A stretch of 64,000 bases of DNA from Periconia sp. R9002 (lineage: Eukaryota > Ascomycota > Dothideomycetes > Pleosporales > Periconiaceae). The stretch covers positions 433,826-497,825 of the forward strand of contig JAMAHW010000021.1 of the NCBI GenBank assembly GCA_023627715.1, in the 5' to 3' direction. Of the stretch, positions 30,219 to 40,960 are shown in pieces (positions within the stretch are counted from its first letter, which is position 1; every line of letters begins with the position of its first letter). The notes under the pieces were generated by a model. It was not told the origin of the DNA and made no database searches. It saw nothing but the letters and a program-made list of their open reading frames with translations. A program made the translations under genes and the position numbers.

Positions 30219-32282
30219 ATGGTATCAGACACTCCTCAGGTACTCTACAGCGAAGTTGGTCATCGTGACCAGAATACATTATTCTCGCGGCTGATATCAT
30301 GGTGGAAAGAGACCCTCATTGTCATGGTTTCTATAGGGCTACTTGTAGGCCTTTATTTCATCTTCAAAGTCAACGATGGCCAACACATATCAACTTGGTC
30401 GGCCCCCATTACGCTTGCTGCAACTGTTTCTATCCTCGCGACGGTTCTAAGCGCTTCTTTAGCCTATGTTGCCAGCAGTATCATATCGCAAGCCAAATGG
30501 TCGTGGTTCTGGAGTTCGCAATCAGATCCCCGCGCATTAGGCCTACCTATAAAGGACATGGAAAGGTTTGACCAAGCCAGTCGCGGGCCTTTGCATGCAG
30601 TAATACTATTGAAAAAATGTGTGGGAAAGCCGGTTTTATTATTCCCTATCGTGGTGGCAATCACTTGTGGCGCGGTCGCTCCTTTCCTTCAACAGGTTGT
30701 GCAAACAGTCCCATGTCCATATCACGATGAGCATGGCACGGCCACAATTCCAGTATTCCAGAACCTTTACAGTTTGGACGATTTTCGCACATGGGGCAAC
30801 AGTGGGATCCGCAAGTTGGCTCTTCCAGTTAGGGCTGGTATAATTTCGTCATTTTCCAACCCTAACAGTGCCGACTCGGCGATGTCGTTCACTTGTACGA
30901 CTGGAAATTGCACTTTTCCTTTCGCGAATGCAGACAACGGTGGCCTATTTTCACATCAATCAATTGCGTTTTGCAGCCGCTGCATCGACATTTCTAATCA
31001 CATTACTATGAGCAAAACCACCAACCCCACCAGTTCACCTGTATGGAAAAATGAGACTACGAAATGGGTTCTACCAAACCGACAGGTGGTAGACCGTGAT
31101 GAAATTTTAATACATACTGGAGATGGCTATCAAAGTACCTGGCCTACAACCCACCTTAACGTGTCCACCGATTTCTTCAATTTTAATTTGTCCGTCTCGG
31201 ATGGCAGCGATGTTGCACGGTATCTGAACGCATCCAGATGGGCTTTTTTAAACATAACAATCTTGAGCATCAACAATGTCACCAGCAAGGTCTCTGTCAC
31301 AGACGACAACTTTTTAAAAACTACTAACGTCTCCGCCACCGCTTGCACGCTTTATCCTTGTCTCAAATCATACGTTGCAACAATCCGGGAAAACAAACTT
31401 GATGAAAGCCTGGTTTCAACGAAAGATCTGAAGCCTTATGGTGATATCATATATGTACGAACTCAGAATGGAGGATTCTTAAACAACCAACAAGTTGTCT
31501 TCCCTTCGGACTTGATCGATGTACGCACACCTTGCATGACGAACGGGAAGACGTACACGGCAGAAAATATATCGACAGCTCCAGATTCAATCACTCTATC
31601 CCGCCTTGACTTTGGTTCAACAATGGGTCCCATTTCCTCTAGACTCGGGACTTTTCGGAACGAGACTCTACCCAGGATTAATATCACAGCTCCGCGGAAC
31701 TGTCTGTACGCCATTGAATACTACGACTGGCTCGCAGCGGCGCAGAGTTATTTTCAGCAGACATTACGGGGAGCCTGCACATACGAAGATACTTTACCGG
31801 AACCGATCTGCGGCCAATCTTTCTGGCTCGAGACTCTTGCTGGCATGCAATATCGAACGCTCAACCCAGTGGCAGGTTATTTACAAGATGTGACCGAGTC
31901 GCTTACGCGCCGGTTTCGAATGAACGCATTTGATGACGGTAGAGGGCATAAGAGCGCGACAGATGTGCCTGGTGTTGCTATGCAACCAACAATTTGTTTT
32001 TCCGTGCGTTGGCAATGGCTGATTCTTCCGGTGGTTTTGACGGGCTTGATAATAGTAGCTTTGCTCTGGGAGTTGGCGCGCACAGTGTTGTCTCTGGATG
32101 GCGGTATTCCAGTGTGGAAGGACTCCATTTTTCCATTCTTTTTCCACCATGAACGTTTTATAAAAACTCAAGATCAGGAGGAGCCAGTACATGATGAAAG
32201 ACGGGATGATTGGTCCCCACTCTCACCAACGAATGTGTTAGAACACAAAGCGGAAAACACACAGGTTGTTCTTCAGGAATAG
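30219..32282 (+). CDS. DUF3176 membrane protein
   Basis: A 687-residue intronless frame. Three hydrophobic segments lie in the first 155 residues (LIVMVSIGLLVGLYFIF, ITLAATVSILATVLSASLAYV, PVLLFPIVVAITCGAVAPFL), and one near the C-terminus (WLILPVVLTGLIIVALLWE). The signature QAKWSWFWSS...RALGLPIKDMERFDQASRGP is that of the fungal DUF3176 family (PF11374), whose function is unknown. Between the third and last segments is a long loop with many N-x-S/T sites and cysteines (FTCTTGNCTFPF, CSRCIDIS, CTLYPCLK), so it is probably extracellular or luminal and glycosylated. Its full length is typical for the family. The neighbouring lipase is also secreted, but no link is shown. Confidence 0.85.
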   Translation: MVSDTPQVLYSEVGHRDQNTLFSRLISWWKETLIVMVSIGLLVGLYFIFKVNDGQHISTWSAPITLAATVSILATVLSASLAYVASSIISQAKWSWFWSSQSDPRALGLPIKDMERFDQASRGPLHAVILLKKCVGKPVLLFPIVVAITCGAVAPFLQQVVQTVPCPYHDEHGTATIPVFQNLYSLDDFRTWGNSGIRKLALPVRAGIISSFSNPNSADSAMSFTCTTGNCTFPFANADNGGLFSHQSIAFCSRCIDISNHITMSKTTNPTSSPVWKNETTKWVLPNRQVVDRDEILIHTGDGYQSTWPTTHLNVSTDFFNFNLSVSDGSDVARYLNASRWAFLNITILSINNVTSKVSVTDDNFLKTTNVSATACTLYPCLKSYVATIRENKLDESLVSTKDLKPYGDIIYVRTQNGGFLNNQQVVFPSDLIDVRTPCMTNGKTYTAENISTAPDSITLSRLDFGSTMGPISSRLGTFRNETLPRINITAPRNCLYAIEYYDWLAAAQSYFQQTLRGACTYEDTLPEPICGQSFWLETLAGMQYRTLNPVAGYLQDVTESLTRRFRMNAFDDGRGHKSATDVPGVAMQPTICFSVRWQWLILPVVLTGLIIVALLWELARTVLSLDGGIPVWKDSIFPFFFHHERFIKTQDQEEPVHDERRDDWSPLSPTNVLEHKAENTQVVLQE

Positions 32283-33118
32283 CTAATGTAAATGGCAAGC
32301 GAGCAGGCCGCTTTATTGACTTTCTGCGGCTTACTAGCACTATTTCTCAACAGCATGATAGGCAGAATAATATAGTCACCATATACAATTAGTTACTACC
32401 TGTATCTTGACTCTTGAGAGTTGGCAAAATATAAGTAGTGTCTGTGTACAATGGATAGCGCGCTGAATTCCAACGGCTAATACCAAATTCAGCCAGAAGA
32501 ACGAGAAGTTCTCCGAAAAAAGAGTTTTTCGTGCTAGGCACATTGTAATGATTTAACACATTATCGACGCCAGAAATGGTCTCCTGGCTCATCCCCGTTC
32601 TGGAATAGTAATAATAATGATCATGATGCGTTAATTGAAAGTCAAATCGTTTAGCATAGAGATCGTTGGGCAAATACTATTTAGGTAAGAACCGACAACT
32701 ATAAATGTAAGCGCTAACCTGATGTCGTATTCCTCTACCCTCGACTCGTATACAATGGAACAACATTGAGCCCTGATTAGAATACATCGGACCAAAAACT
32801 TTCGACTTCCAGCACAACATTGATCACAGCATAAGGAATTCGGGGAAACATGTCTTAATCCCGTCCTTAAACTTTTTTTCACTTTCGGATTTAGCGATTC
32901 AGGATGCATATGGCCTGAGAAAATTCCGTGTCCGCCTTGTCAGATCGGCGCGGCGGGAACATCTGGCATAATCCAGAGTCAGTCGACAGATGTTAAGTTT
33001 TTTTTGGGGTTAGAAGAGCGAGGACATATATAAACCCAACTGCATTTTAGCATTCGAGATTCTGACTTGCTTCATCACTGAGCTGTCTCATCAATCTCTT
33101 CTATAAACCTCTTTCAAG
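32283..33118. other. 836-base intergenic region
   Basis: Includes the 3' end of the DUF3176 gene and the lipase promoter with a TATA element at 33027-33034. Two overlapping reverse frames (32389-32673 and 32631-32909) look partly protein-like, but I could not splice them in phase. Confidence 0.45.
33027..33034 (+). promoter_or_regulatory. TATA element of the lipase gene
   Basis: TATATAAA lies about 90 bases before the lipase ATG and is followed by a CT-rich leader. Confidence 0.55.
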
Positions 33119-34426
33119 ATGAAGTTGACTGCTTTCATTACTAGCCTTTGTTCTATTTTCCTCTTAGTATCCAGTGAAACAACGCACTCGGGGAATATAC
33201 GCAGAAATGAGACATCAGAACCACTTCTCCCCAGCCAAGATCCGTTCTATACAGCGCCTCCAAACTGGGAGCAAACCGCCCCAGGGACTGTCCTGCGCAT
33301 CCGAACTGCTCCGGGAAATGTGACAAGCATAATCGCAAACAGCTCAGCGGCTTGGAACATTGTCTATCGTACGACCGACTCACATTACAAGCCATCCTGG
33401 GCCGTGACCACTGTCCTCGCACCTCTTCCAAATGTTACCAAATCCGACAATGGCACTCACAACTCACTCCTATCACTCCAAATCGCCTACAACACCGCGA
33501 ACCGGGACTCGACACCAAGCGTAATGCTCTACAGCGGTGCTGCATCTGAGCCAACTTTTGGTGGCGCATCAACAGCAGATGACATAGCCCACATGTTGGG
33601 CAGTGGGTGGTACGTCACAATCCCCGACCATGAAGGGCCCCTATCATCATTCGGCCTTGGAATTCAAGAAGGTCACGCAACTCTCGACTCCATCCGGGCC
33701 ACGCTCAACTCCAACCTTCTTCCTAAACAACTACCCACAAAATATGCTATGTGGGGTTACTCTGGAGGCTCGATAGCCAGCTCATGGGCAGCAGAACTAC
33801 AAGAGCAATATGCACCTGAGCTGGATTTTGCAGGTATGGCAATTGGTGGATTAGTTCCAAATATTACAAAGGGGTTACAGCTTTCTGGGACGCCGTATGC
33901 CGGATTGATTCCGGCTATTTTTCTCGGAAGCACCTCGCAGGATGCGGAGGCGCGCGAGTATCTTGTTTCGAGGCTCAAGACGAGCGGGCCGTATAACGCG
34001 ACGGGATTTTTGGCATCTCTGCATTATGATATTACGACCACGTTTCCGGCTTATGCTGGACAGGACATTGGAGAGTATTTAGTAGGTGGTTTGGCTGACC
34101 TAAGGGCTCCCGTTCTTGAGCAGATTGCGAGAAGCAATATGTGGCAAGGGTACCATGGGATTCCGCAAACCCCCGTCTTTGTGTACAAGGCCATTCAAGA
34201 CGAGTTTTCTCCTGTTAATGACTCGGATGAGTTGGTGGAGAGGTGGTGTGGTATTAATGTGGATGTCAGGTACGAGAGGAATGAGGTGGGTGGTCACATT
34301 GATGAGATTAACAACGGGAGATTGAGAGCATTGGCGTGGTTGAAAACCGTTTTCGATGGGACTTTGGAGAAGAAGGGATGCGATGTTAGAAATGTCTCAG
34401 TGGCATTGTTCAATAGCGGCACGTAA
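33119..34426 (+). CDS. secreted lipase of the fungal LIP family
   Basis: A 435-residue intronless frame matching the secretory lipase family (PF03583), which hydrolyses triacylglycerols outside the cell. The first 19 or so residues are a signal peptide (KLTAFITSLCSIFLLVSS). The nucleophile lies in GYSGGS (Ser215), and the rest of the triad is plausibly Asp361 in QDEFSP and His393 in VGGHIDE. Several N-x-S/T sites are present. The opening of the mature part (DPFYTAPPNWEQTAPGTVLRIR) is characteristic of the family. Total length is normal. A good TATA element and leader precede it. Confidence 0.92.
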   Translation: MKLTAFITSLCSIFLLVSSETTHSGNIRRNETSEPLLPSQDPFYTAPPNWEQTAPGTVLRIRTAPGNVTSIIANSSAAWNIVYRTTDSHYKPSWAVTTVLAPLPNVTKSDNGTHNSLLSLQIAYNTANRDSTPSVMLYSGAASEPTFGGASTADDIAHMLGSGWYVTIPDHEGPLSSFGLGIQEGHATLDSIRATLNSNLLPKQLPTKYAMWGYSGGSIASSWAAELQEQYAPELDFAGMAIGGLVPNITKGLQLSGTPYAGLIPAIFLGSTSQDAEAREYLVSRLKTSGPYNATGFLASLHYDITTTFPAYAGQDIGEYLVGGLADLRAPVLEQIARSNMWQGYHGIPQTPVFVYKAIQDEFSPVNDSDELVERWCGINVDVRYERNEVGGHIDEINNGRLRALAWLKTVFDGTLEKKGCDVRNVSVALFNSGT

Positions 34427-34764
34427 ATTACATTACCCGCTGGGATTTCTCAGCAGTTTCGCTCCGGACATATGCAGCAATTGCGGTATCCTTGATAGCT
34501 CATTTACCATATACTTCAATGATACAACTTGAGCGTGTAGTTTATACTTCTCGGATCTACCGTCAGCTCAAAGCTACATTGTAGAAAATCAATTAATTTT
34601 TTCAAGTGCTCAGGTACCAAGCATGTTCAGCCACAACTCGTCTACCACACTTCATTGTTAGTCAACGAAACAAGTTGTGAGTCGATATAAATTAATCTTG
34701 CAAGTCTCACCCTACTAATCACATCACACAACCGCATAACAACTTCGTACTCAACCTCGACAAT
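34427..34764. other. spacer and promoter of the RING gene
   Basis: A 338-base gap between forward genes. A GATATAAATTAA element lies about 80 bases before the ATG at 34765, followed by a CACAACCGC-type leader. No gene is seen. Confidence 0.45.
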
Positions 34765-36327
34765 ATGAGTACCACAACACTACCCACCCCCGGCGTCACC
34801 CCGATGCCTCTTCTTACGGCTCTGGTCAGCCCATTCCACGATGAATACCCGACCATCGCCCAGGTTTTCAATGCTCTTACAGCGGTACTTACCTCGAAAT
34901 TCCACCCCGGATCATATGACCAAATAATGGCGCATTTCCTCAACAAGTACAGCGACATGCTCAGCGAGATCCAACACCACCCCAACGTCCAACTTTACCT
35001 CGCACTGAATGGTTTCCATAGGATTTCATTGCTGGATACTATGGCTAGATACGCGGTAGGTTTTTGGGCTGATGTGGCCGTTACTGACCGGGCAGAGCAC
35101 TATCGATTCGCGGGTACAGTGTACAACTGGCTCCTACGATGCGCAACACGCATCGAAGCCGATCCCCAGCGGAAGTTGAAACACGCACTCGGTGATCGTA
35201 TTGAGCAACCTTACGTGACGCCCTTCGACCGCGGCATAACAGAATCTCCTAGTCGCTCTCCGCATGATTCTACGGTTCCCGAGCTCCAAGAGGCATTCCG
35301 TATTATTACCCGCATGCCAACCCCCATAGAACCAACAGAGATCTACTACGTGCTGAGCGAGTTTGTGCGAATAGCACTCAACACGGCAGACACGCTCTAC
35401 ACGCCTCCCAACATTGCAGAGAACGAAGAGCACAAGAACCGGCTTATCTACTATACGGCGCGGGCTATCTACGATCGCACGACAGCAAGGCTTATGGATC
35501 CAAATAGTGAATATCCATATGTCGTCAAGCATATTCTCGCACGCTCGTTCCTTGCGCGGCTGTGCTTCCGGTATACCCGTGCTCTCTATGGGGTAGCCCG
35601 CACGGAGCCGTCCAGGTCCCAAGTTGAGCAGAAACCCGAAGATATGCGAGTAGGCATGTACCGTTTCTTCATGATAGCGGCCACAGATCCTATCATCGAT
35701 ACCAACGGACGAATTCGCCAAGTGGTCGAGGAGCGCTTCGACCCCATTTGGAAGTTACCTAGCCGGAACACCACAATCCCGCCTGACTACCGCCCGTGCG
35801 GGTTCGAGTACGAGATGGGGCACCTCACCCATGTGTACGCGGTGGACATGATGTATCCTCCACTAGTCAACATGGCTCCGAATGAGTTGGAGAGCAACGT
35901 GGAGGTCTTCACAGGTGAGGTTGAGGTCGTCTCCCTGATGCGCGCTCAGATAGCAGATAAGTTTTTCCATGATCCTGAGGAAGAAATCATGAACCAGGCT
36001 CAAGCCCGCATCGACGCGAACCCTTTCGCAGGTGAGCTCGACATGGACGACACGCAGATCGAACCTATCGGCACACCCATTGATCCGGTCAAGTATTCCA
36101 GCTGGGTCATCGTCACTAACCAGTGTGAACAAAAGCAGTGCTTCATCTGCCTCGAGGGCTTCGAGAATCAGGTTCGGGATCCTGCCCTAGAGTTGTTGTG
36201 CAAACACCGATACCATAGGTCGTGCTTGGATAGGTACATCAACACTGCTACGCAAGCTCCCGCCATTGCCTGCCCGGTGTGTAGGTGTGTGATCTGCCCT
36301 TCGAGGGACCACCGATTTGTACATTAG
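34765..36327 (+). CDS. RING-H2 finger protein, probable E3 ubiquitin ligase
   Basis: A 520-residue intronless frame. Residues 459-506 form a full RING-H2 finger: C459-x2-C462-x16-C479-x-H481-x2-H484-x2-C487-x15-C503-x2-C506. RING-H2 fingers recruit E2 enzymes for ubiquitin transfer. The 450 residues before it are soluble and helical, with no domain I can name; they may choose the substrate. There is no membrane segment, unlike many fungal RING-H2 proteins. The C-terminus ends 14 residues after the last zinc ligand. I see no truncation, and its codon use is like that of its neighbours. Confidence 0.85.
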   Translation: MSTTTLPTPGVTPMPLLTALVSPFHDEYPTIAQVFNALTAVLTSKFHPGSYDQIMAHFLNKYSDMLSEIQHHPNVQLYLALNGFHRISLLDTMARYAVGFWADVAVTDRAEHYRFAGTVYNWLLRCATRIEADPQRKLKHALGDRIEQPYVTPFDRGITESPSRSPHDSTVPELQEAFRIITRMPTPIEPTEIYYVLSEFVRIALNTADTLYTPPNIAENEEHKNRLIYYTARAIYDRTTARLMDPNSEYPYVVKHILARSFLARLCFRYTRALYGVARTEPSRSQVEQKPEDMRVGMYRFFMIAATDPIIDTNGRIRQVVEERFDPIWKLPSRNTTIPPDYRPCGFEYEMGHLTHVYAVDMMYPPLVNMAPNELESNVEVFTGEVEVVSLMRAQIADKFFHDPEEEIMNQAQARIDANPFAGELDMDDTQIEPIGTPIDPVKYSSWVIVTNQCEQKQCFICLEGFENQVRDPALELLCKHRYHRSCLDRYINTATQAPAIACPVCRCVICPSRDHRFVH

Positions 36328-37505
36328 CTTGCGGTAGATTGCCTATGATCTATTACCAGACAGCATGGTAAGTGTGTAGTATTGTCACATGCAGGGGATG
36401 GACTGTGGCAGGTGCTCTGGGCAAGTGCAAGAGCAGGGCAGCCGGACGCGTACATCTATAGCAGATAGCCTGATACCATACCAATACCCACATCATACAC
36501 GTCATTGATCTATGAGCCTTACAAATATTGAATTGAATTGATGTTTTCCCCCAATTTTGCTTCGTTCTAATCGTCGTGACCATTCTATGTTAAAAGAAAA
36601 ATGTGGTTTGAAATGCTTAATTGCTATTTACGCTAGACGTGCAGTTATATAACACTAATAAACCTTTGTATCAATGTTTTGTTATGTATAAGTCGTTCAT
36701 TATCTTCCCCCCGCTCATACAAAGCACTGACATTGCACTTAAAATGCCTAAAACTATCACAGGCAATTTAGAACGACATATACACAAAAATGCCAAAACA
36801 AATGTTATAGATATTTGCAATCTCGATCTATTCCCGCCCTTCAGATATGAAAATAAGTATTTTAGATTTTAAGGTGGTGAGTTGGTGATAATTCCCTCTT
36901 CGTGTGGCTCTTTTTTTAGCGCATCTGCAATCAACACCCACTGTTTTGGTGGTTTGAACACACTTGCCTGAATAGGCAATTTGGACCTTTTCTCTGGTCA
37001 CGTGGCTCAATTTAGCTTGCTTTCAATATTTGAACCTGCTTTACTGAATACAAAAGCGAACAGGAATAGGTCTCGTCTGTGTCATGTTCTGGAAGTAGTC
37101 TGTTATTTTAAGCGTCCTTGCCCAAAACTTCGACTTCCTCGAATTTCTCCGGCGGCATAACCAATTTAGTAGGTGGTAGACTGCAGAGAAAGACTGCAGA
37201 TAAAGTACATGTATGGGCTTTTAATATATGGTGGGGTCCGCTTGGCAGACGAAAGAGTCCGAAGCCCGATATATCTATCAGTCTGGACATTGATGGATTA
37301 TTTGGTTGAGGTGCTGGGGGCTATGTTTCTTATCGTTGATTTGTCCCCTGAGCACTGCATATGCGTTACCTGTTTGAGTATTGATATGTACACCGACATA
37401 TTTAATACCACCCTTTTCTCCAGTTTCGGAACATTTGGAATACGATTCACCGTTTTCTCCTCTGCATCTTGCGCGTTTTTCTATAAAGATTGATAAATCG
37501 TTGCC
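36328..37505. other. about 1.2 kb intergenic region
   Basis: Between forward genes. The frames present are under 110 codons and lack motifs. The stretch is AT-rich, and no RNA gene or repeat is recognised. Confidence 0.5.
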
Positions 37506-38945
37506 ATGTCTGCTACAAGACAAACTCCGATGGCCCTCCGTCACGTTATCCAAGCGTGCCACGATTTTGAAGGCGAAGAGGCGTATGCATGTCTAGCATC
37601 GTTTCTGGGAGATGGCCAAAGTGAACGTACACTCAAAGAAGTGATGATACGGTTGCTCGCCGTTCACATGATTTCACTTTCTGCGTACGGGCATCTGTTG
37701 AGTTTGCAAGGAGTCACTTCAGCTTACCATAGAGAGAGTTGGAGGCTTGTCACTATGCTACTGATTTTCCTTCTGGTGCCTGAAGTAGCGGTTGTGCAGC
37801 TTGTTGGACGGACGTGCTGTGGAGTTGTGCGATGGTTCCGGAATAGGCAACAACCATCTTCCTCTTGGTATTACGTGGCGATGAGCCTGGGCTGTTACGC
37901 ATCGGAATCTTCTGTCGGTCACAACTTGGCTAGTTTGCATTCGATTAATCCGAAAAATCTACGCTACGAGAGAAAGAGCTACAACAGTATGTGGCTAGGG
38001 AGACTTATAGTGCTTCTTGTTCTTCTAGTACAAGACCTGGGCAGTTTGGGGATCTGGTATAGGTCATATTCGGTGTATGCAGACCATTTGAACACGTTCA
38101 TACATTCCGACCTACAATATTCCCGGATCGTCCTAGGGGGTTTTGCGGTGGTGGTAAACAGTATACTGATTACCCTGACAAATCTTAAATGGTACCACGA
38201 ATCCGCAGAGGATGTACAGCTTTCTTCCAACATCCACGATGAATCGCTACCATCGCATGTTCTTCAGACGAGCAGTTTCGAAAATGAACCTCGACGCTCA
38301 TCAGCATCTATTCGAACGAAGCTTCAAATATATAATGATATATTTGAAGCCCGTCTCGGTTACTTCTTTCCAGTGGAGCAACAGCGTGAGATTGAAGCTG
38401 CTATCATCCTGAACACTATGGTTGTTTTGACCAAACAGCTTACACCACAGCTCAACCCGCACATGCTCTGCCTTTCGGCCTTCATGGACGAAAAGATTGC
38501 AAACCATGTGAATCCTTCGCTTGTTCGGCATCCCATAGATGCTGGTTTAGGATGGGGAGTGACTCGTGAAGGGCTGTCCCTCATTGCCAAGGGCTTCGGT
38601 TTCAACATTTCACCTTCCATCGCCTCCATAATGATTATCATATCCTGTTGGACTCGATACCTCGCGTCCAATACACGGTTCAGACGGCATCTACCTCGAA
38701 TACACGGAATAGTTGTTTTTTGCGATAAGTGGATTACTGGCGGACGCAGTGCGGTATCCTTTCCATTCTTCTTGGTGCTCGCTACATACTTAATAGGCTA
38801 CATTCCTATAATCCGCCTAGTGTGGGATGCAGAAATTCAGGCTTACTTATCTTCGCTTCATTCGGAGGCGGCGCACTGGGATCAGCTACTTGTGAAGGCT
38901 TATCGGTACAAAGATCCGTGGTACGATAATATGTATGTTCTTTAG
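37506..38945 (+). CDS. uncharacterised polytopic membrane protein (479 aa)
   Basis: An intronless frame with about five or six hydrophobic segments: LVTMLLIFLLVPEVAVVQLV, LIVLLVLLVQDLGSLGIWY, IVLGGFAVVVNSILITL, IASIMIIISCW and FPFFLVLATYLIGYIPII, plus a weaker one near residue 50. A soluble loop of about 150 residues lies between the third and the later ones. No family motif was recognised. The gene contains a perfect 12-base inverted repeat at 38321-38350 that does not disturb the frame. The intact length and topology make a real gene likely; its role is unknown. Confidence 0.7.
   Translation: MSATRQTPMALRHVIQACHDFEGEEAYACLASFLGDGQSERTLKEVMIRLLAVHMISLSAYGHLLSLQGVTSAYHRESWRLVTMLLIFLLVPEVAVVQLVGRTCCGVVRWFRNRQQPSSSWYYVAMSLGCYASESSVGHNLASLHSINPKNLRYERKSYNSMWLGRLIVLLVLLVQDLGSLGIWYRSYSVYADHLNTFIHSDLQYSRIVLGGFAVVVNSILITLTNLKWYHESAEDVQLSSNIHDESLPSHVLQTSSFENEPRRSSASIRTKLQIYNDIFEARLGYFFPVEQQREIEAAIILNTMVVLTKQLTPQLNPHMLCLSAFMDEKIANHVNPSLVRHPIDAGLGWGVTREGLSLIAKGFGFNISPSIASIMIIISCWTRYLASNTRFRRHLPRIHGIVVFCDKWITGGRSAVSFPFFLVLATYLIGYIPIIRLVWDAEIQAYLSSLHSEAAHWDQLLVKAYRYKDPWYDNMYVL
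38321..38350. repeat. perfect 12-base inverted repeat inside a coding region
   Basis: GCTTCAAATATA and its exact complement TATATTTGAAGC are separated by six bases (TAATGA). The two arms encode KLQIY and DIFEA within the membrane protein at 37506. Confidence 0.85.
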
Positions 38946-39557
38946 ATTCCAGTTGCGTAGTATCAATCGATGGAGCCCACGAGGTCAATGGATATACATC
39001 TACCTAAAATATACTTAAACTCTACAAGTGTAGCTTTCTGAAACAAAAAAGACAAGAGAAGCAATTTGAGCCCACACGATCAAAACATTGTTTTCACCGA
39101 ATTTTTTCGTAGTTGCATCTTGAAAATTTTATCATCATCTTTTTAAAATACTTTTTGCACTGCGCCTGGGCAGTCAAAGTGCAGAGTATTCGTACTATTT
39201 AAAGCGTCTACCACCATAACCAAAGCACGGTCCTTAGGGAGAGTACAGACGCCTTCTTGTAACAGTCCAATCCAAAATCTCAAATCTACGTACAAGGAGC
39301 GCCTTCAATCTGCCGGGTACGCCTTCCTCCAGGCTCACAGCATTATCAATGTTAACTAGTAGCACGGCGCAGACACCCACACAATTGGCCATCAATCCCA
39401 CAAGATTATATAGCAATGTCTCTCCATAACCTTCAGCCGTCCTCTCCCGTACGTTCTATTTAATTCTCTTTAGTAAACACATCTACTTCCCACCTCTTTA
39501 GCTTTACAAACATCACATAGTTTCATCACCCCCACCCCCACGACAACATCGCAGAAC

Positions 39558-39736
39558 ATGAGCGCAGCAGGCACGGCAGTCGGTAAATTGACATCAAGAT
39601 AAGGTGTGCATGTGTTGTACGTGCAAGGTGGCACAGCTATGCAGGCGGTGCAGGCGGAAAATTAGGACATTGTGGAGTGGAGGTAAGCAAGTCTGGCCAT
39701 CAACTGTGCCGCATATGCACTCGCGCGCGAGCGTAG
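39558..39736 (+). CDS. possible 38-residue spliced small protein or spliced non-coding RNA
   Basis: A CT-rich, leader-like stretch (TTCATCACCCCCACCCCCAC) precedes an ATG at 39558. Exon 1 (39558-39582) ends at GTAAAT, and exon 2 (39645-39736) follows ATGCAG and continues the frame to a TAG. The peptide is Gly-rich and then has C-x15-C-x2-C (GHCGVEV...HQLCRICTRARA). It is too short to recognise. A non-coding transcript with the same promoter is equally possible. Confidence 0.3.
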
Positions 39737-39810
39737 CTTGGGCGTTGGTGTTTGTTCATAGGACTTTGACTGCAGCAGGTAGTTCGATTTTTGACGGCGT
39801 ACATTATTGT

Positions 39811-39851
39811 ATGTACCAACTCTGTATAGACAGAGAGAGATGTTGGTACAT
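39811..39851. repeat. hairpin with a 10-base outer and a 5-base inner stem
   Basis: ATGTACCAAC (39811-39820) pairs with GTTGGTACAT (39842-39851). Directly inside, TCTGT pairs with ACAGA around a four-base loop, leaving a bulge on the 3' side. Confidence 0.7.
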
Positions 39852-40937
39852 AGCCTCGCAAGGCTCAATTAAAATGGAAAATTGCAACGTGTTGGTATTT
39901 TTTTTGGTGATTGACCAAGGTTCGAAGAGTAACATCACCATGAATCTCACTGCCTCACTGCGCCGTTCACCCCAGTCACTTCTGTACGATCGGTGAGGTT
40001 GGGAGAGTGAGTTGTCAATAACACGTGAAATATACCTATTTTCTAAAGAGGACTGCGCCCTGTTCCAACTCACTCCGGCACAGATATAGATTCGTAATGT
40101 TGTTATTGTTGTTGTGGTATTTGTAGCGAGGCAGGCTGATTAACGTCTTCGCCGCCTAGGCGCCGACATACGAACGCACATCATTGGGGAGAAGGGGATA
40201 ATATCACAAGGGCAGGTAGACGAATGCAAGCTCATAGTTGGGTGACGATATCGAGCATCACTCACTGCCAGTTGGGCTGACATGACATACCAACTGAAAA
40301 GTCCCAACCGACCCTTCAGGTCATCCTTCTCCAACAACCAACCCCCCAAAAAACAAGTCTCAATCCCACTCTCTGCAACACCAACACGCTCTTACATATG
40401 TACAGCTGAAGCAAAGCACAATGACTGCTGGCCGCTTGATGGGTTCGCGAACCCAGACGCAGAGGGAGAGGAACCACTTTGAAACAGCCGCGTGGGAGGG
40501 ATGGCTTACTCGAGTGTTTCATCCCCGCACAGAGACTATCGCCTAACAAGGCAGGCCGTCCACCCACCCACATTTCATCAACTTCAATCGAAGGGGAATC
40601 TGTTTGAGACAGACGAAGAGGATCAGGTGGCGACTGGGTAAGAGTATGGAGGTATTCAGCCGCGTATGCGCATGTTGGATGCATTGCGCTGTGCCGTAAC
40701 GGCGTGCTTGAGATAGAGAAATGTTGGAATGGTCAACCGGCTATGTAGTTATGCATGTAGATTTGATGTTTGTTTTTTTGCGTGAAAGCGACGCTGCGGC
40801 GTGCGTCTGTTATAGTACGGCGAGGGGAGATGCATGATGCTCAAATCAATTGATGTTTGCGTTCGACAAAAGGCAACACCTGACATTTCGTACGTATGTA
40901 CCGTATCTAGATCAGCCACGCGCGCACGGTTGAATCT

Positions 40938-40960
40938 GACAGACAGACAGACAGACAGAC
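40938..40960. repeat. GACA tetranucleotide microsatellite
   Basis: Almost six uninterrupted GACA units in the gene-sparse region. Confidence 0.8.

Noticed and set aside
32389..32909. Two overlapping reverse frames that look partly protein-like
   Set aside because: The only splice pair I found (GTTAGC to AATAG) does not keep the frame; there is no evidence of a gene.
35134..35721. 195-codon reverse frame
   Set aside because: Antisense shadow of the RING-H2 gene with no motif.
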